Assembly (NCBI GenBank): GCA_035274845.1
Contig: DATENU010000024.1
Span: 124,001 to 188,000, forward strand
Length of the DNA: 64,000 nucleotides
Direction of reading: 5' to 3'
DNA from: Chthoniobacterales bacterium
GTDB lineage: Bacteria; Verrucomicrobiota; Verrucomicrobiia; Chthoniobacterales; UBA10450
The notes under the pieces were generated by a model. The model did not search any database. It saw nothing but the letters and a program-made list of their open reading frames with translations, and was not told the DNA's origin. The position numbers and the translations under genes are program-made. This document shows positions 31,897 to 41,065 of the stretch, one piece after another (positions within the stretch are counted from its first letter, which is position 1; each line of letters opens with the position of its first letter).

Positions 31897-32781
31897 TCAC
31901 TTGATCGGCCGCGCCACCAGAATCCCGGAATGGGTGCTGAAGTGGTAGAGGTAGCTCGACAGGGTCGAATCAATCACCACTCGCCCATAATTGTGCGGCG
32001 CTGAGGCGTGCATGAAATGAAGCGACCCATCTGGTTGGCGGAGCGCCAGACCGACATGCGAAGTGGAAAACAAATGCCGGCCATCCCGCGAGATGATTCC
32101 GATCACGTCGCCGCTCTGGAGCTTCCCTTCGATCGACGCCACCCGGCTTTTCGGAATCTGGTAGAGCGGCCGGCTCGACACCCGGGCTTCCATTTGGCCT
32201 AATGGTCCCAATAACGATCGATTTGCCGCCAGGTAGCGGTAATGCCGCCAGCCTACCGTCATTTCGCGGGCCGAGTGCGGAACACTCACGCCCCCCAGGC
32301 TCCGCGTCAGGTCGTTGACCAGGCCGCGCCGATCATTGTCCGCGAGCCAATCCTCCAGGTAGTGAAGCCGCGACAAATATTCCCCGGTGCAAGTTCCGCC
32401 CCGATACCGATCGAGCTCGACGTAATGAAGAAGTCGTTCCGGCGTCCAGTTCTCGGAAGGTTCCGCCATCATTCGCGACATCCCCAGCGCGGTTTCGAAG
32501 AACGTCCAGCAATCTAATCCGAGAAAGTTCACCGAGGGCGCCTCGATCCGGTTATCAATCTCCAGGGTGTAATTCTTGTAGCGCGTCCCCACCATTTCCT
32601 TGCCTATGGTCACGGTCCGCTCGCCCAGCGGCAGCGCAGCCCAGTTTCCTGCCTTCGCCCTGGCCACGATCGCGTCGAATTTGTCGCGTCCCTTGAACAC
32701 GGTGGAAAACGGCAGCGAATCCGCGGTCGCCCAGGCCAGCCCCATGAAAAAGAATGAGATACCCAAAACCGTCTTTCGCAT
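31897..32781 (-). CDS. DUF1460 family N-acetylmuramoyl-L-alanine amidase-like protein
   Basis: 294-residue exported protein (signal peptide MRKTVLGISFFFMGLAWATA). DUF1460 members are NlpC/P60-like cysteine peptidases that process peptidoglycan fragments. Landmarks: catalytic Cys in FLGLDCWTFFETALGMSRM, RYRGGTCTGEYLSRLHYLEDW, the late GDVIGIISRDGRHLFSTSHVGLALRQPDGSLHFMHAS with the probable catalytic His, and STHSGILVARPI at the end. Length fits the family. Periplasmic. Its start faces that of rarA 50 bases away. Confidence 0.88.
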   Translation of the reverse strand: MRKTVLGISFFFMGLAWATADSLPFSTVFKGRDKFDAIVARAKAGNWAALPLGERTVTIGKEMVGTRYKNYTLEIDNRIEAPSVNFLGLDCWTFFETALGMSRMMAEPSENWTPERLLHYVELDRYRGGTCTGEYLSRLHYLEDWLADNDRRGLVNDLTRSLGGVSVPHSAREMTVGWRHYRYLAANRSLLGPLGQMEARVSSRPLYQIPKSRVASIEGKLQSGDVIGIISRDGRHLFSTSHVGLALRQPDGSLHFMHASAPHNYGRVVIDSTLSSYLYHFSTHSGILVARPIK

Positions 32782-32831
32782 GGCCGCGAATATAAGGTGC
32801 GCAACGATTTACGCTCCGTATTTTTTCCGAT

Positions 32832-34004
32832 GTGCAGGATTTGTTTCATGCTGCCGAAGAAGAAAAGAGCGAAGGAGTTAGCGCCTCCGCTCCCCTCGCC
32901 GCCCGCATGCGCCCGCGCACGCTCGAGGAGTTCGTCGGGCAGGAACATATCCTCGGGCCGGGAAAACTTTTGCGGCGCGCGATCGAGGCAGATCGCTTGC
33001 CGTCGGTAATCCTGTCGGGACCGCCCGGCACCGGAAAAACCACCCTCGCTCATGTCATCGCCGACATGACTCATGCGAAGTTCGAGCGTTTGAGTGGCGT
33101 TGAAAGCAATGTTGCCGAAATGCGGAAAGTAGTCGCGTCCGCCCAGAACCGGCTCCGATCCGCGGACCGAAAGACGATTCTGTTCGTCGACGAGATCCAT
33201 CATTTCAATAAGGCCCAGCAGGACATCCTTCTGCCCGACGTCGAGAGTGGAAACCTCCGGTTGATCGGCGCTACGACTTACAACCCGTTTTTCTACGTCA
33301 ACAGTGCGCTGGTCTCGCGCTCCCAGGTTTTTCAACTGGAGCCGCTCAAGGTCGAACAACTCGAGCAGCTCATCGATCGCGCCCTCGCGGACAAGGAACG
33401 CGGCCTCGGCAATTACAACGTCAGGATCGACGCCGACGCGCGCACCCATCTCGCCAAGCTGAGCGATGGCGACGCTCGGAAATGCCTCAACGCTCTCGAG
33501 GTCGGCGTGCTAACCACGCCGCCCGACAAGAAAGGCGTCATTCATTTTACCCTCGCCGTCGCCGAAGACAGCATCCAGCAAAAGGCGGTTGTCTACGACA
33601 AGAAGGGCGACGCGCACTACGACACAATCAGCGCTTTCATCAAGAGCATGCGTGCTTCCGATGAAAAGAGCGCGATCTACTGGCTCGCCAAGATGCTCCA
33701 TGCCGGCGAGGACTACCGCTTCATCGCGCGGCGGATCGTGATTTTCGCCAGCGAGGATGTAGGACTGGGCGACCCGGAAGCGCTGCCCTTGGCGATCGCC
33801 GCGCAGCACGCCGTCGAATTCGTTGGAATGCCGGAGGCGCGCATTCCCCTCGCCCACGCCACGTCCTACATGTGCCGCGCGAAAAAGAGCCGCGAAGCCT
33901 ACGAAGCGCTCGGCGCCGCGACCGAGGAAATCGAGAACGAACGCACTCAGCGCGTTCCTGAAAACCTGAAAAACAAACACTTCCCCGTGAACCCCGAACG
34001 GTGA
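32832..34004 (+). CDS. rarA: Replication-associated recombination protein A (MgsA/RarA)
   Basis: AAA+ clamp-loader-like ATPase that acts at stalled replication forks. 390 residues. Motifs: RPRTLEEFVGQEHILGPGKLLRRAIE, Walker A GPPGTGKTT (near residue 64), SGVESNVAEMRKV, Walker B ILFVDEIHHFNKAQQD, sensor IGATTYNPFF and the C-terminal tetramerisation and MgsA-specific region (KKGDAHYDTISAFIKSMR, ARRIVIFASEDVGLGDP). Initiates at GTG 32832; the first 25 residues are variable. Monocistronic, divergent from the DUF1460 gene. Confidence 0.94.
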   Translation: MQDLFHAAEEEKSEGVSASAPLAARMRPRTLEEFVGQEHILGPGKLLRRAIEADRLPSVILSGPPGTGKTTLAHVIADMTHAKFERLSGVESNVAEMRKVVASAQNRLRSADRKTILFVDEIHHFNKAQQDILLPDVESGNLRLIGATTYNPFFYVNSALVSRSQVFQLEPLKVEQLEQLIDRALADKERGLGNYNVRIDADARTHLAKLSDGDARKCLNALEVGVLTTPPDKKGVIHFTLAVAEDSIQQKAVVYDKKGDAHYDTISAFIKSMRASDEKSAIYWLAKMLHAGEDYRFIARRIVIFASEDVGLGDPEALPLAIAAQHAVEFVGMPEARIPLAHATSYMCRAKKSREAYEALGAATEEIENERTQRVPENLKNKHFPVNPER

Positions 34005-34148
34005 GTTTCCTCCGATAACAGCCCGGGCATCCACCGAACGATAAGGCAGTGAAGCCCTACGTCCAAGCGGAGTCCGGCGCCGCCGGACCTTCGGCGACAC
34101 CGCCCTCTTTGCTACGCTCCCCACTGAGCACGCGAATCTCCGCCAATT

Positions 34149-34169
34149 GTAGGGCAGGCGCACCGCCTG
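34149..34169 (+). repeat. Single GTAG-tagged REP-like hairpin
   Basis: GTAGGG followed by stem CAGGCG, loop CAC and CGCCTG, in the 259-base gap between rarA and the TIR gene. It shows the same GTAGGG start as the pair at 17259-17332. The rest of the gap holds no recognisable feature. Confidence 0.6.
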
Positions 34170-34263
34170 ATCTCCCCTCTTCCTCCTACGTTGCAGCCGC
34201 CCGCTCGCGTCGTGCAAAAACAGTGACGTCTGCACGCGATACATGGTATCACCAAATGCTCCC

Positions 34264-35322
34264 ATGCCCAGATCCAAGGGTCCCCAATACGATGTCGCTC
34301 TGTCTTTTGCGGGAGAAGACCGACGGCACGCCAAACGTCTGGCCGAGCTTCTCAACGCCGTCGGATGCCGAACTTTCTATGACAAGCATGAACAGGCAAA
34401 CCTCGTTGGTAAGGACCTTTATCAGCATTTGTCACAGATCTACAGCCAAATGGCTCAGTTCTGCGTCATTTTCATGTCCAAGCACTATGTCAAAAAACTT
34501 TGGACCAGACACGAATTGCGCGCAGCGCAAGAGCGAGCCTTTAAGGAACGCCGCGAGTATATTCTTCCAATTCGACTAGATGATACGCCCGTCCCCGGCG
34601 TCTTGAAGACGGTTTCCTATGTAAACTTTCGCCAGACTGGCCCTGAAGAAGCGGCGTTAATAATCCTCCAAAAACTCGCGGCTCTCAGTAAGGTTGTTCC
34701 ATTGCCAGCGGTCGGGGATGTTTTTCATGATCCTGGAAAGTTAACGTCGTTTGTCCAGTATTGCGACCTTCTTAAAGAGCTAATCAAATCGGCGAGACGT
34801 TTGCTCATCACGTATGTTGCCATTGGCGGGAGCGAAGACCTCTTCTTTTTGAAACCATCTATAAGCTGGTTCGCACTGCAACGTGATCTGATTCAGCGAT
34901 CGTGTCTCGAGGTAGAACGCGTCCTATTCGTGGATGCGCACGCCTTCAGGCACGATTGGAACTATCGATGGAAACTTCAGCGAATCTACGCGTCTCTCTC
35001 CGCGTTTACGCGTCCCACCCTACGCGTTACCGCAATCGATTTGGCCACAGGCAGGCATCCGGTGGACTTGCAGATCATTCAATCCAAACGTAAGCCGACG
35101 ATTTTGATTGTTCCGGAAACACAATCTACTTGGACGATGCACTCGCATATTCAATGGCATGTATTTCGGGCAAGCAAAGATCGCACCGTCATCAAGAAAG
35201 CCCACGATCTATTCGAGCATTACCTTCGGTTGCCGGATCACTCCAAATATCTGGCAACGCCTGCACCAAGGACGCTTTCGCCCAAAGCTGTGATTCTCCC
35301 CGCGCGCTGGTGTAAGCTATAA
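34264..35322 (+). CDS. TIR-domain protein with unknown C-terminal domain
   Basis: 352 residues. TIR domain at about residues 8-130: YDVALSFAGEDRRHAKRLAELL, GCRTFYDKHEQANLVGKDL, FCVIFMSKHYVKKLWTRHELRAA, REYILPIRLDD. E84 in TRHELRA aligns with the catalytic glutamate of NAD-degrading TIR domains. The C-terminal 200 residues (KLTSFVQYCDLLKELIKSARRLLIT to the end) match nothing I recognise. Bacterial TIR proteins often kill infected cells by depleting NAD+ or make signalling nucleotides. Base composition looks lower in GC than rarA, suggesting transfer. No Thoeris or CBASS partner gene is next to it. ATG 34264 is preferred; seven extra residues are possible. Confidence 0.82.
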   Translation: MPRSKGPQYDVALSFAGEDRRHAKRLAELLNAVGCRTFYDKHEQANLVGKDLYQHLSQIYSQMAQFCVIFMSKHYVKKLWTRHELRAAQERAFKERREYILPIRLDDTPVPGVLKTVSYVNFRQTGPEEAALIILQKLAALSKVVPLPAVGDVFHDPGKLTSFVQYCDLLKELIKSARRLLITYVAIGGSEDLFFLKPSISWFALQRDLIQRSCLEVERVLFVDAHAFRHDWNYRWKLQRIYASLSAFTRPTLRVTAIDLATGRHPVDLQIIQSKRKPTILIVPETQSTWTMHSHIQWHVFRASKDRTVIKKAHDLFEHYLRLPDHSKYLATPAPRTLSPKAVILPARWCKL

Positions 35323-35414
35323 TCATGGTCGGGTTCCAAATTGATTGAAAGTTTCGGGGATTGCTTGCAGTGGCGGCGGTCAATTTCCACGACGATCATC
35401 GAATACTGAATGTA

Positions 35415-35429
35415 AAGGAGGCTCCTTTG
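35415..35429. repeat. Short perfect palindrome
   Basis: AAAGGAG, one base, CTCCTTT in the 147-base gap between the TIR gene and the convergent gene. It could be a weak bidirectional terminator; no other feature is seen in the gap. Confidence 0.3.
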
Positions 35430-35469
35430 CCGGAGCGGTCACCGGAAATCGGCAACCCTGTTTTCCCGC

Positions 35470-36135
35470 TTAACGCTTTCCGCCAGGTGTGAATCCCTGG
35501 GGTGAAGGGCAAGTTGGTCCGCCGGCGGTGCTACGGTGCTCTAGCCCAAGAGACCTGGGAGGGCGAGGCTTCGGCAGGTGAATCCTTCCGTTATCCCGGC
35601 GCCGATCCGAATTTGATGCGAGCACGTTGGGATTAGACGCCGGCCGGCAGCGAGTGACGAAGGGGCGAGGACGCGCAAATGAGATGAACTGACCAGGCGG
35701 AGGATAGAGGACGACCTGGGTGGGCTCAGAGTAGGTGACAGGCTGTGGTGGCGGCTCATAGGTTTGAGCTGCCGCCGGTTCTTGAGCCACCTCCGTATAG
35801 TTTTGGGCAACGGCGGTGGCATTACGTCGCGGAGCGATTTGCTCGTAATATAGCTTCGCCAGGATAGCCCTGGACTTCTCCACTGCTTCTGGGGAATACT
35901 CGCTCGGCAAAGGGTAAGCCGATTGTTCGGCGAGCCTCTCGTCCCGCTCCAGTTCGTCGCGAGAATCCACCGTCGCACTTTCGTCGTCGGCCTGAGACTT
36001 CATCGTCGGCAGTTCTCGCCTTTCCGACGTGGTGCGCGGTCTCGCGTTTTCGAAGTGTAAGAACACCAGGCAGGCCGCAATCCCGATTAAGATCCCGAAT
36101 TGGACCGTAACAAGATGTGCAATTCTTAGATTCAT
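35470..36135 (-). CDS. Proline-rich membrane-anchored protein of unknown function
   Basis: 221 residues. One N-terminal hydrophobic helix (VQFGILIGIAACLVFLHF) anchors the protein; no cleavage site is obvious. The rest is low-complexity: an acidic stretch (DDESATVDSRDELERDERLAEQ), a short conserved-looking helix (SPEAVEKSRAILAKLYYEQIAP), then a proline/glutamine-rich tail (TYEPPPQPVTYSEPTQVVLYPPP). No family recognised. It lies alone in an accessory-looking stretch between the TIR gene and the GH75-like gene. Confidence 0.5.
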   Translation of the reverse strand: MNLRIAHLVTVQFGILIGIAACLVFLHFENARPRTTSERRELPTMKSQADDESATVDSRDELERDERLAEQSAYPLPSEYSPEAVEKSRAILAKLYYEQIAPRRNATAVAQNYTEVAQEPAAAQTYEPPPQPVTYSEPTQVVLYPPPGQFISFARPRPFVTRCRPASNPNVLASNSDRRRDNGRIHLPKPRPPRSLGLEHRSTAGGPTCPSPQGFTPGGKR

Positions 36136-36411
36136 CTTCCTAAGCCCCTCCAGGCGATAATCCGGATGACGGAATCAAGAGCTTTCCTTCAATCCTGCGA
36201 AATCGTCTCCGAAACCGTCCGATACGACAATCTCAAAATCTCTGAGGCGCTCGCTTGATGGTGTGCGCTGCATCCCCGTGCGTCTTCGTCAGCGAACCGC
36301 GGAAAACTTCGAGCCGAGGCGGCGTTGCCGGAACAAGGTGGGCCTCCACTTTGTGCTGGTTAACAAGCCAGAGCTGGTGTTTTCTCAGTCCGGCCCTTCC
36401 TCACCCCACCG

Positions 36412-37098
36412 ATGAGCACAACGATCGCAACCATTGCGGACAGCAACACCGGGCTCAGTGTTGATGTAATCCAGGCCGACGACGGCAGCGTTACCTTTGT
36501 CGCTGGTGCGACCCTCGATGGGGATGGCGCGAGCGGGCAGGCAGGACATTCGCCCTGTTACGCTCCCGCTGGTTACAATGGACCGACTCTCGATGTGATC
36601 GGCAACGCCGGTGTACCCGGCAATTGGTGGGGAATCGCCACGGACAACGGCCAGCCAAACGGAACGCCGGTCGTACAGGGCGGAAACGATCCGGCGCCTG
36701 GCGCCTATGTTTCAACGACAGCGCTGAACTTGGTGGGCGCGGATGGCCAGGAGTTGCCGGATCAATCACCTTTCAAATACGTGGATTCGGCCACGGTTCC
36801 CTACCTCTCCCTGCCCGGGATCGTGATTCAACGGGCCAGCGGCGTCGTCATCGGCTGTCGTTGTGTCGTCACCAACTCGGAAAATGGCTCTTCAGTCGAG
36901 GGAGTGGTTGCCGACAGCGGAGGCGACGATCACATCGGCGAGATCAGCGTCGCGTGCGCGAAGGCGCTCGGATTGCGCACCGGCAGTCCGCACGAGGCGG
37001 ACGGAGGCGGCACCAGCCGGCCAGTGATCCGCTACCAATTCTTTCCCGGCACGGCAGCGATGGTGAACGGTGTCACGTATCCGCTGCAGCCCAGTTGA
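36412..37098 (+). CDS. GH75 chitosanase-like protein
   Basis: 228 residues, no signal peptide. The C-terminal 110 residues follow the pattern of glycoside hydrolase family 75 (fungal-type chitosanase): KYVDSATVPYLSLPG, GVVADSGGDDHIGEISVACAKALGL, TSRPVIRYQFFPG. In that family an Asp and a Glu in the GD...GE segment are catalytic; here D168 and E177 are candidates. The N-terminal 100 residues (TLDGDGASGQAGHSPCYAPAGYNGPTLD and TDNGQPNGTPVVQGG) are glycine-rich and fit the substrate-groove region. The lack of an export signal is odd for a chitosanase, so it may act on another substrate or be released by lysis. Confidence 0.6.
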   Translation: MSTTIATIADSNTGLSVDVIQADDGSVTFVAGATLDGDGASGQAGHSPCYAPAGYNGPTLDVIGNAGVPGNWWGIATDNGQPNGTPVVQGGNDPAPGAYVSTTALNLVGADGQELPDQSPFKYVDSATVPYLSLPGIVIQRASGVVIGCRCVVTNSENGSSVEGVVADSGGDDHIGEISVACAKALGLRTGSPHEADGGGTSRPVIRYQFFPGTAAMVNGVTYPLQPS

Positions 37099-37180
37099 CG
37101 AGAGAGCCGCGTTTGGAGACGAAATCTACTTCGCGCAGGAGCGTTTTTGCTTCCGTCACTTCCAACCGTGAGATTGCCGC

Positions 37181-39772
37181 ATGCGTCTCCCAGCGGCAGG
37201 AACTGAGAAAAAATTAGCACGCCGTTTGCATCCGCGTCTCTGGGAGTGGTTCCGGGGGACCTATCGTAACTTAACCCACGCACAGCTTCTGGCTGTGCCT
37301 GCGGTTCTGGATCGTCAATCTATTCTGCTCACCTCTCCCACCGGCAGCGGCAAAACGCTCGCAGCGTTCCTCGGCATCTTCGACGCGTTGCTGAGGAAAC
37401 TGGACGCGGCCGCACTCAGTTCGAGCGTGCAATGCATTTACGTTTCACCGCTTCGCGCGCTGGCTTACGACATCGGGAAGAACATCCGCGCTCCGATCGT
37501 TGGAATGGAGCTGGAGAAAAAGCTCCGTATCCATTTGCGCACCGGCGACACGCCATCGAGCGAGCGAGTGAAGTTTCGGGACCGCTCGGCCCAAATTCTC
37601 GTGACGACGCCGGAGAGCCTGGCGGTAATGCTGGCCCAGGAAAGCTACGCGGCGCATCTGGCCGAATGCGAATTTGTCGTTGTCGATGAACTCCATTCCT
37701 TCGCCGGAAATAAGCGCGGCGCCGATCTGACGATTTCCTTGGAGCGCCTTGAGCGCCTCCGCTCGCTCCAAAATCCCGAGGTTCCTCCGGTTTGTCGCAT
37801 CGGGCTTTCTGCCACGGCGGCACCGCTCGATTTGCTCGCCCGCTTTCTTGTGGGAGAAGGCCGGGATTGTCGTATTGCGGAAGCGCAGAGCGAAAAGCGA
37901 TCGCTCGTGGAAGTTTTCTCGCCGATCCGCCGCAAACCGTATCCGCCGTCCGGCTACACCGGCGTGCGCCTTTACGCCGAACTCGCGGAGCTGATCCGCC
38001 GACGTGAATCGGTCCTCGTCTTCACCAATGTGCGTTCGGCCGCGGAGCAGGTGGGTTTGCGCTTGAAGGAATTGCTCCCGGATCTGGCGCCGCAGATCGA
38101 AATCCACCATGCGTCGCTCGATCGCAGTGTCCGGCTCGAAGTGGAAGACCGGCTCAAGAACGGCGAGCTCCGGGCGGTCGTTTGCTCGACCAGCCTCGAG
38201 ATGGGGATCGACATTGGCGCGGTCGATCTCGTGGTCATGGTGGCAACACCCAAAGGCGTCTCGCGCGCCATTCAGCGGATTGGTCGATCCGGTCATTCGC
38301 TGGACCGCAGCAGCCACGGCGTCCTGGTCGCCACAAACATCAACGACCTGGTCGAAGCGACGGTTACCGCGAAGCTGGTCCGCGAGCGTGTTCTCGATCC
38401 GATCAAGATTCAGCAAAAACCCTACGACGTCGTCGCACAGCACATCGTGGGACTTGCGGCCGCGGGCCCGCCGATCGCAATCGATGAAGTTTTCGCGCTG
38501 ATTCGCCGCGCCCATCCTTTTCGCGATCTGACGCGGGCGGAATTCGACCGCATTCTTGATTACCTCGAAGGCGGCGGCGCCGCGCTGGAAAAACAATATG
38601 CTGGCGTATTCGGCAAGATCCTAATCGAGGACAACGCGATTTCTCTCGCCCATCCGCGAATTGGCCGCGAGTTCCTGGTCAATATCGGCACCATTCACTC
38701 GGAAGGTTTTATCGACGTTCTATTGCGCCATCGGCGGCTCGGTTCGGTTGAGGAAAATTTTATCAAACAACTCCAGATCGGCGACCTGTTCGTGCTCGGC
38801 GGCCGGATTGTGCGCCTGGTGGAGACCGGCGTGCAGGAGGCCCATGTCGAACGCGCCGACGGCCAATTGCCCACGGTGCCGCGCTGGAACGCGGCGAAGA
38901 TGCCGCTGACCTCCGGGCTGGCGCGCGCCGTCCGACAACTGCGAACAGAACTGGATGCTCAGGTCCGTCGGACAAACAACGATGCGACGGTCACGGACTG
39001 GCTCGTCGAGCGTTACGACATCTCGGCGGCGAATGCGCAGGCCATCGTAGAGTTGTTCCGCGCCCAGCTTGGCATTTCCGATGTTCCCGTCGGCCAAAAA
39101 ATGCTGATCGAGCTATATCGCGACGGCACTCACGCCCACTACTTTTTTCATTCGCTCATCGGCCGGAGCGCAAACGACGCGCTCTCGCGGATTGTGGCGT
39201 TACGGGTCAGAAACCAAATCGGCGGGAACGCGCTCGCGACCATCGACGATTATGGCTTTCTTCTCACGCTGCGTCGCTTTCAGGAATTGCCTCTCGCCGT
39301 CTGGCGAGATTGCTTTTCACGCGCGGAGGCGGAGCGCGATCTCAGTGCCGCCTTGCGCGGCTCGGAGCTGGTGAAATGGCAGTTCCGCGGCGTGGCCCAG
39401 ACCGGATTGATGGTGCCGCGCAACTTGCCGGGAAAAAAGCGCAGGCAAAAGCAGCTGAGTTGGAGCGCCGAAGTGCTGTTTCGTGTTCTCGAGCGACACG
39501 AGCCCAACCATCCGCTCCTGGTGGAAGCGTATCGGCAGGCCACGCATACCTTTCTTGACGCGGAAGGCGCGTATCGATTTCTCGACGAGGTCCAGGAGTT
39601 CGAGTGGCAGCTGCTCGAGTTGCCGGCGGTCTCGCCGTTCTCGTTCGCAATCTACGCCAGCGTGATCAAAGAAAACATGATGCTGGAGGACCCAACCGCC
39701 GCGATCGAGCGGATCTACCGCGAGATGTACGCGAAGGTCGAGAGCGTCACCGGCGCCACAAAATCGCCGTGA
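37181..39772 (+). CDS. lhr: Lhr-type DEAD/DEAH helicase (Lhr-Core)
   Basis: 863-residue superfamily-2 helicase. Motifs: Q-motif region RNLTHAQLLAVPAVLD, motif I SPTGSGKT, Ib VTTPESLAVML, II VVVDELHSF, III GLSATAAPL, IV VFTNVRSAAEQV, V STSLEMGIDIGAVDLVV and VI IQRIGRSGHSLD. The winged helix and the beta-rich Lhr-specific domain (from about residue 480) follow. Length equals the Lhr core module; the long C-terminal extension of the E. coli protein (about 1540 residues) is absent. Lhr core unwinds DNA:RNA hybrids and acts in DNA repair. Many Lhr genes neighbour an MPE-type nuclease; none is seen here. Confidence 0.88.
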   Translation: MRLPAAGTEKKLARRLHPRLWEWFRGTYRNLTHAQLLAVPAVLDRQSILLTSPTGSGKTLAAFLGIFDALLRKLDAAALSSSVQCIYVSPLRALAYDIGKNIRAPIVGMELEKKLRIHLRTGDTPSSERVKFRDRSAQILVTTPESLAVMLAQESYAAHLAECEFVVVDELHSFAGNKRGADLTISLERLERLRSLQNPEVPPVCRIGLSATAAPLDLLARFLVGEGRDCRIAEAQSEKRSLVEVFSPIRRKPYPPSGYTGVRLYAELAELIRRRESVLVFTNVRSAAEQVGLRLKELLPDLAPQIEIHHASLDRSVRLEVEDRLKNGELRAVVCSTSLEMGIDIGAVDLVVMVATPKGVSRAIQRIGRSGHSLDRSSHGVLVATNINDLVEATVTAKLVRERVLDPIKIQQKPYDVVAQHIVGLAAAGPPIAIDEVFALIRRAHPFRDLTRAEFDRILDYLEGGGAALEKQYAGVFGKILIEDNAISLAHPRIGREFLVNIGTIHSEGFIDVLLRHRRLGSVEENFIKQLQIGDLFVLGGRIVRLVETGVQEAHVERADGQLPTVPRWNAAKMPLTSGLARAVRQLRTELDAQVRRTNNDATVTDWLVERYDISAANAQAIVELFRAQLGISDVPVGQKMLIELYRDGTHAHYFFHSLIGRSANDALSRIVALRVRNQIGGNALATIDDYGFLLTLRRFQELPLAVWRDCFSRAEAERDLSAALRGSELVKWQFRGVAQTGLMVPRNLPGKKRRQKQLSWSAEVLFRVLERHEPNHPLLVEAYRQATHTFLDAEGAYRFLDEVQEFEWQLLELPAVSPFSFAIYASVIKENMMLEDPTAAIERIYREMYAKVESVTGATKSP

Positions 39773-39790
39773 GATTCATAAAACGCGAAA

Positions 39791-39816
39791 GGAGTGGGAC
39801 CTTGCGATCCCACTCC
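39791..39816. terminator. Bidirectional hairpin between lhr and pilC-like gene
   Basis: Perfect 9-bp stem GGAGTGGGA / TCCCACTCC with an 8-base loop in the 69-base gap between two convergent stops. There is no long T-run. It probably protects or ends both transcripts; the GGAG start also resembles the REP tag. Confidence 0.6.
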
Positions 39817-39841
39817 TCCCACACATGAGCGAGGCTTCTCC

Positions 39842-41065
39842 TTAGCTTTTGCTCTGCGAAACTACTTCGTTCAGCTTGAAGATCGGCAGGAACATCGCGA
39901 TTACGATGCCGCCGACGATGACTCCGAGGAACACGATCAAAAGGGGTTCGATGAGTGAGGTGAGGGCGTCGAGCATGGCCTCGATTTCTTCGTCCCAGAA
40001 GTCGGCCATCTTTTCCAGCATGGTGTCGATTTTGCCGGTGGCCTCACCAGCCGCCACCATGCGCAACATCATGGGCGGGAAAATCGGCTTCTTGGAAAGC
40101 GCGACGGACAGATTGTCGCCTTTTTCCACGTCGTCGCTTACCCCTTTGATGCTGCTTTCAATAACGTGATTGCCGGAAGCGCCGCCCACAATGTCGAGCA
40201 CTTCCAGGATGGGCACGCCGCTACGGATGAGCTGGGCAAACGTGCGGGAAAAACGCGACATGCAGATCTTGTGAATGAGCGGCCCAAAGATCGGCAACTT
40301 CAGCTTCCAGCGATCGGCAAATTTCTTCCCGCCCGATGAGCGCAGGAAAAAACGCAGGCCGAAAAAGATGCCGCCGGCGCCAAGGAGCAGATAGTACCAT
40401 TCGCCCCGCATGAAATCGCTGACGTCGATAAGGAACTGCGTGGGGGCGGGCAGCTTCGAACCGAAATCCTTGAAAATTTCGCCGAAGATGGGGACGACTT
40501 TCACGATCAGGAATGTGGTAATGGCAAACGCGATACAAATAACGATGACAGGATAAGTCATCGCGGATTTCACCTTCTTGCGGAGGCGGGCGCTTGCTTC
40601 AAGGAATCCGGCCAGACGATCGAGAATTTCCGCCAGCAAACCGCCATGCTCGCCCGCCTTCACCATGCTGACGAAAAGGCGATCAAACACTCGTGGGTGT
40701 TTCGCGATCGATTCGTTGAGCGTCTCGCCACCCTGGACGCGCGTCGTCACGTCGCTGATAATATGGCGCAGGTTCCGCTGGCGTTTGGGATCGCATTGGT
40801 CGTAAAGCGCGGTCAACGCTTGGACGAGCGAAATACCGGCCTCGATCATCGTCGAAAGCTGGCGGGTGAACAGAACGAGGTCGGTTTCTTTGACCGTCCA
40901 GGTTTTCTTGCGGGTCTTGCTGGCGATGGCCTTCTGCTGGAGAGAGAGGACCATCAGTCCCCGGCTCATCAGGCTGGTTACAGCATTGTCCTCATTGAGG
41001 GCGTCTTGTATGCCGGAAACGATCTTTCCAGACATATCACGGGCTTGGTAGGAGAATGTGATCAT
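39842..41065 (-). CDS. pilC: Type II secretion/type IV pilus inner-membrane platform protein (GspF/PilC)
   Basis: 407 residues. N-terminal cytosolic portion (ITFSYQARDMSGKIVSGIQDA), then two GspF domains. The first is TRQLSTMIEAGISLVQALTAL with GGETLNESIAKHP; the second is FSRTFAQLIRSGVPILEVLDIV with PPMMLRMVAAGEATGKIDTMLEKMADFWDEEI. Three transmembrane helices (VIVICIAFAITTFLIVKVVPI, LLLGAGGIFFGLRFF and LLIVFLGVIVGGIVIAMFLPIF) fit the family. The protein is the membrane platform for pseudopilus or pilus assembly. The PilB ATPase, PilT and pilins are not adjacent, so the gene is detached from its cluster. Confidence 0.92.
   Translation of the reverse strand: MITFSYQARDMSGKIVSGIQDALNEDNAVTSLMSRGLMVLSLQQKAIASKTRKKTWTVKETDLVLFTRQLSTMIEAGISLVQALTALYDQCDPKRQRNLRHIISDVTTRVQGGETLNESIAKHPRVFDRLFVSMVKAGEHGGLLAEILDRLAGFLEASARLRKKVKSAMTYPVIVICIAFAITTFLIVKVVPIFGEIFKDFGSKLPAPTQFLIDVSDFMRGEWYYLLLGAGGIFFGLRFFLRSSGGKKFADRWKLKLPIFGPLIHKICMSRFSRTFAQLIRSGVPILEVLDIVGGASGNHVIESSIKGVSDDVEKGDNLSVALSKKPIFPPMMLRMVAAGEATGKIDTMLEKMADFWDEEIEAMLDALTSLIEPLLIVFLGVIVGGIVIAMFLPIFKLNEVVSQSKS

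Noticed and set aside
37445..38596. 383-codon minus-strand frame inside lhr
   Set aside because: Antisense to conserved helicase motifs; no domain resemblance.
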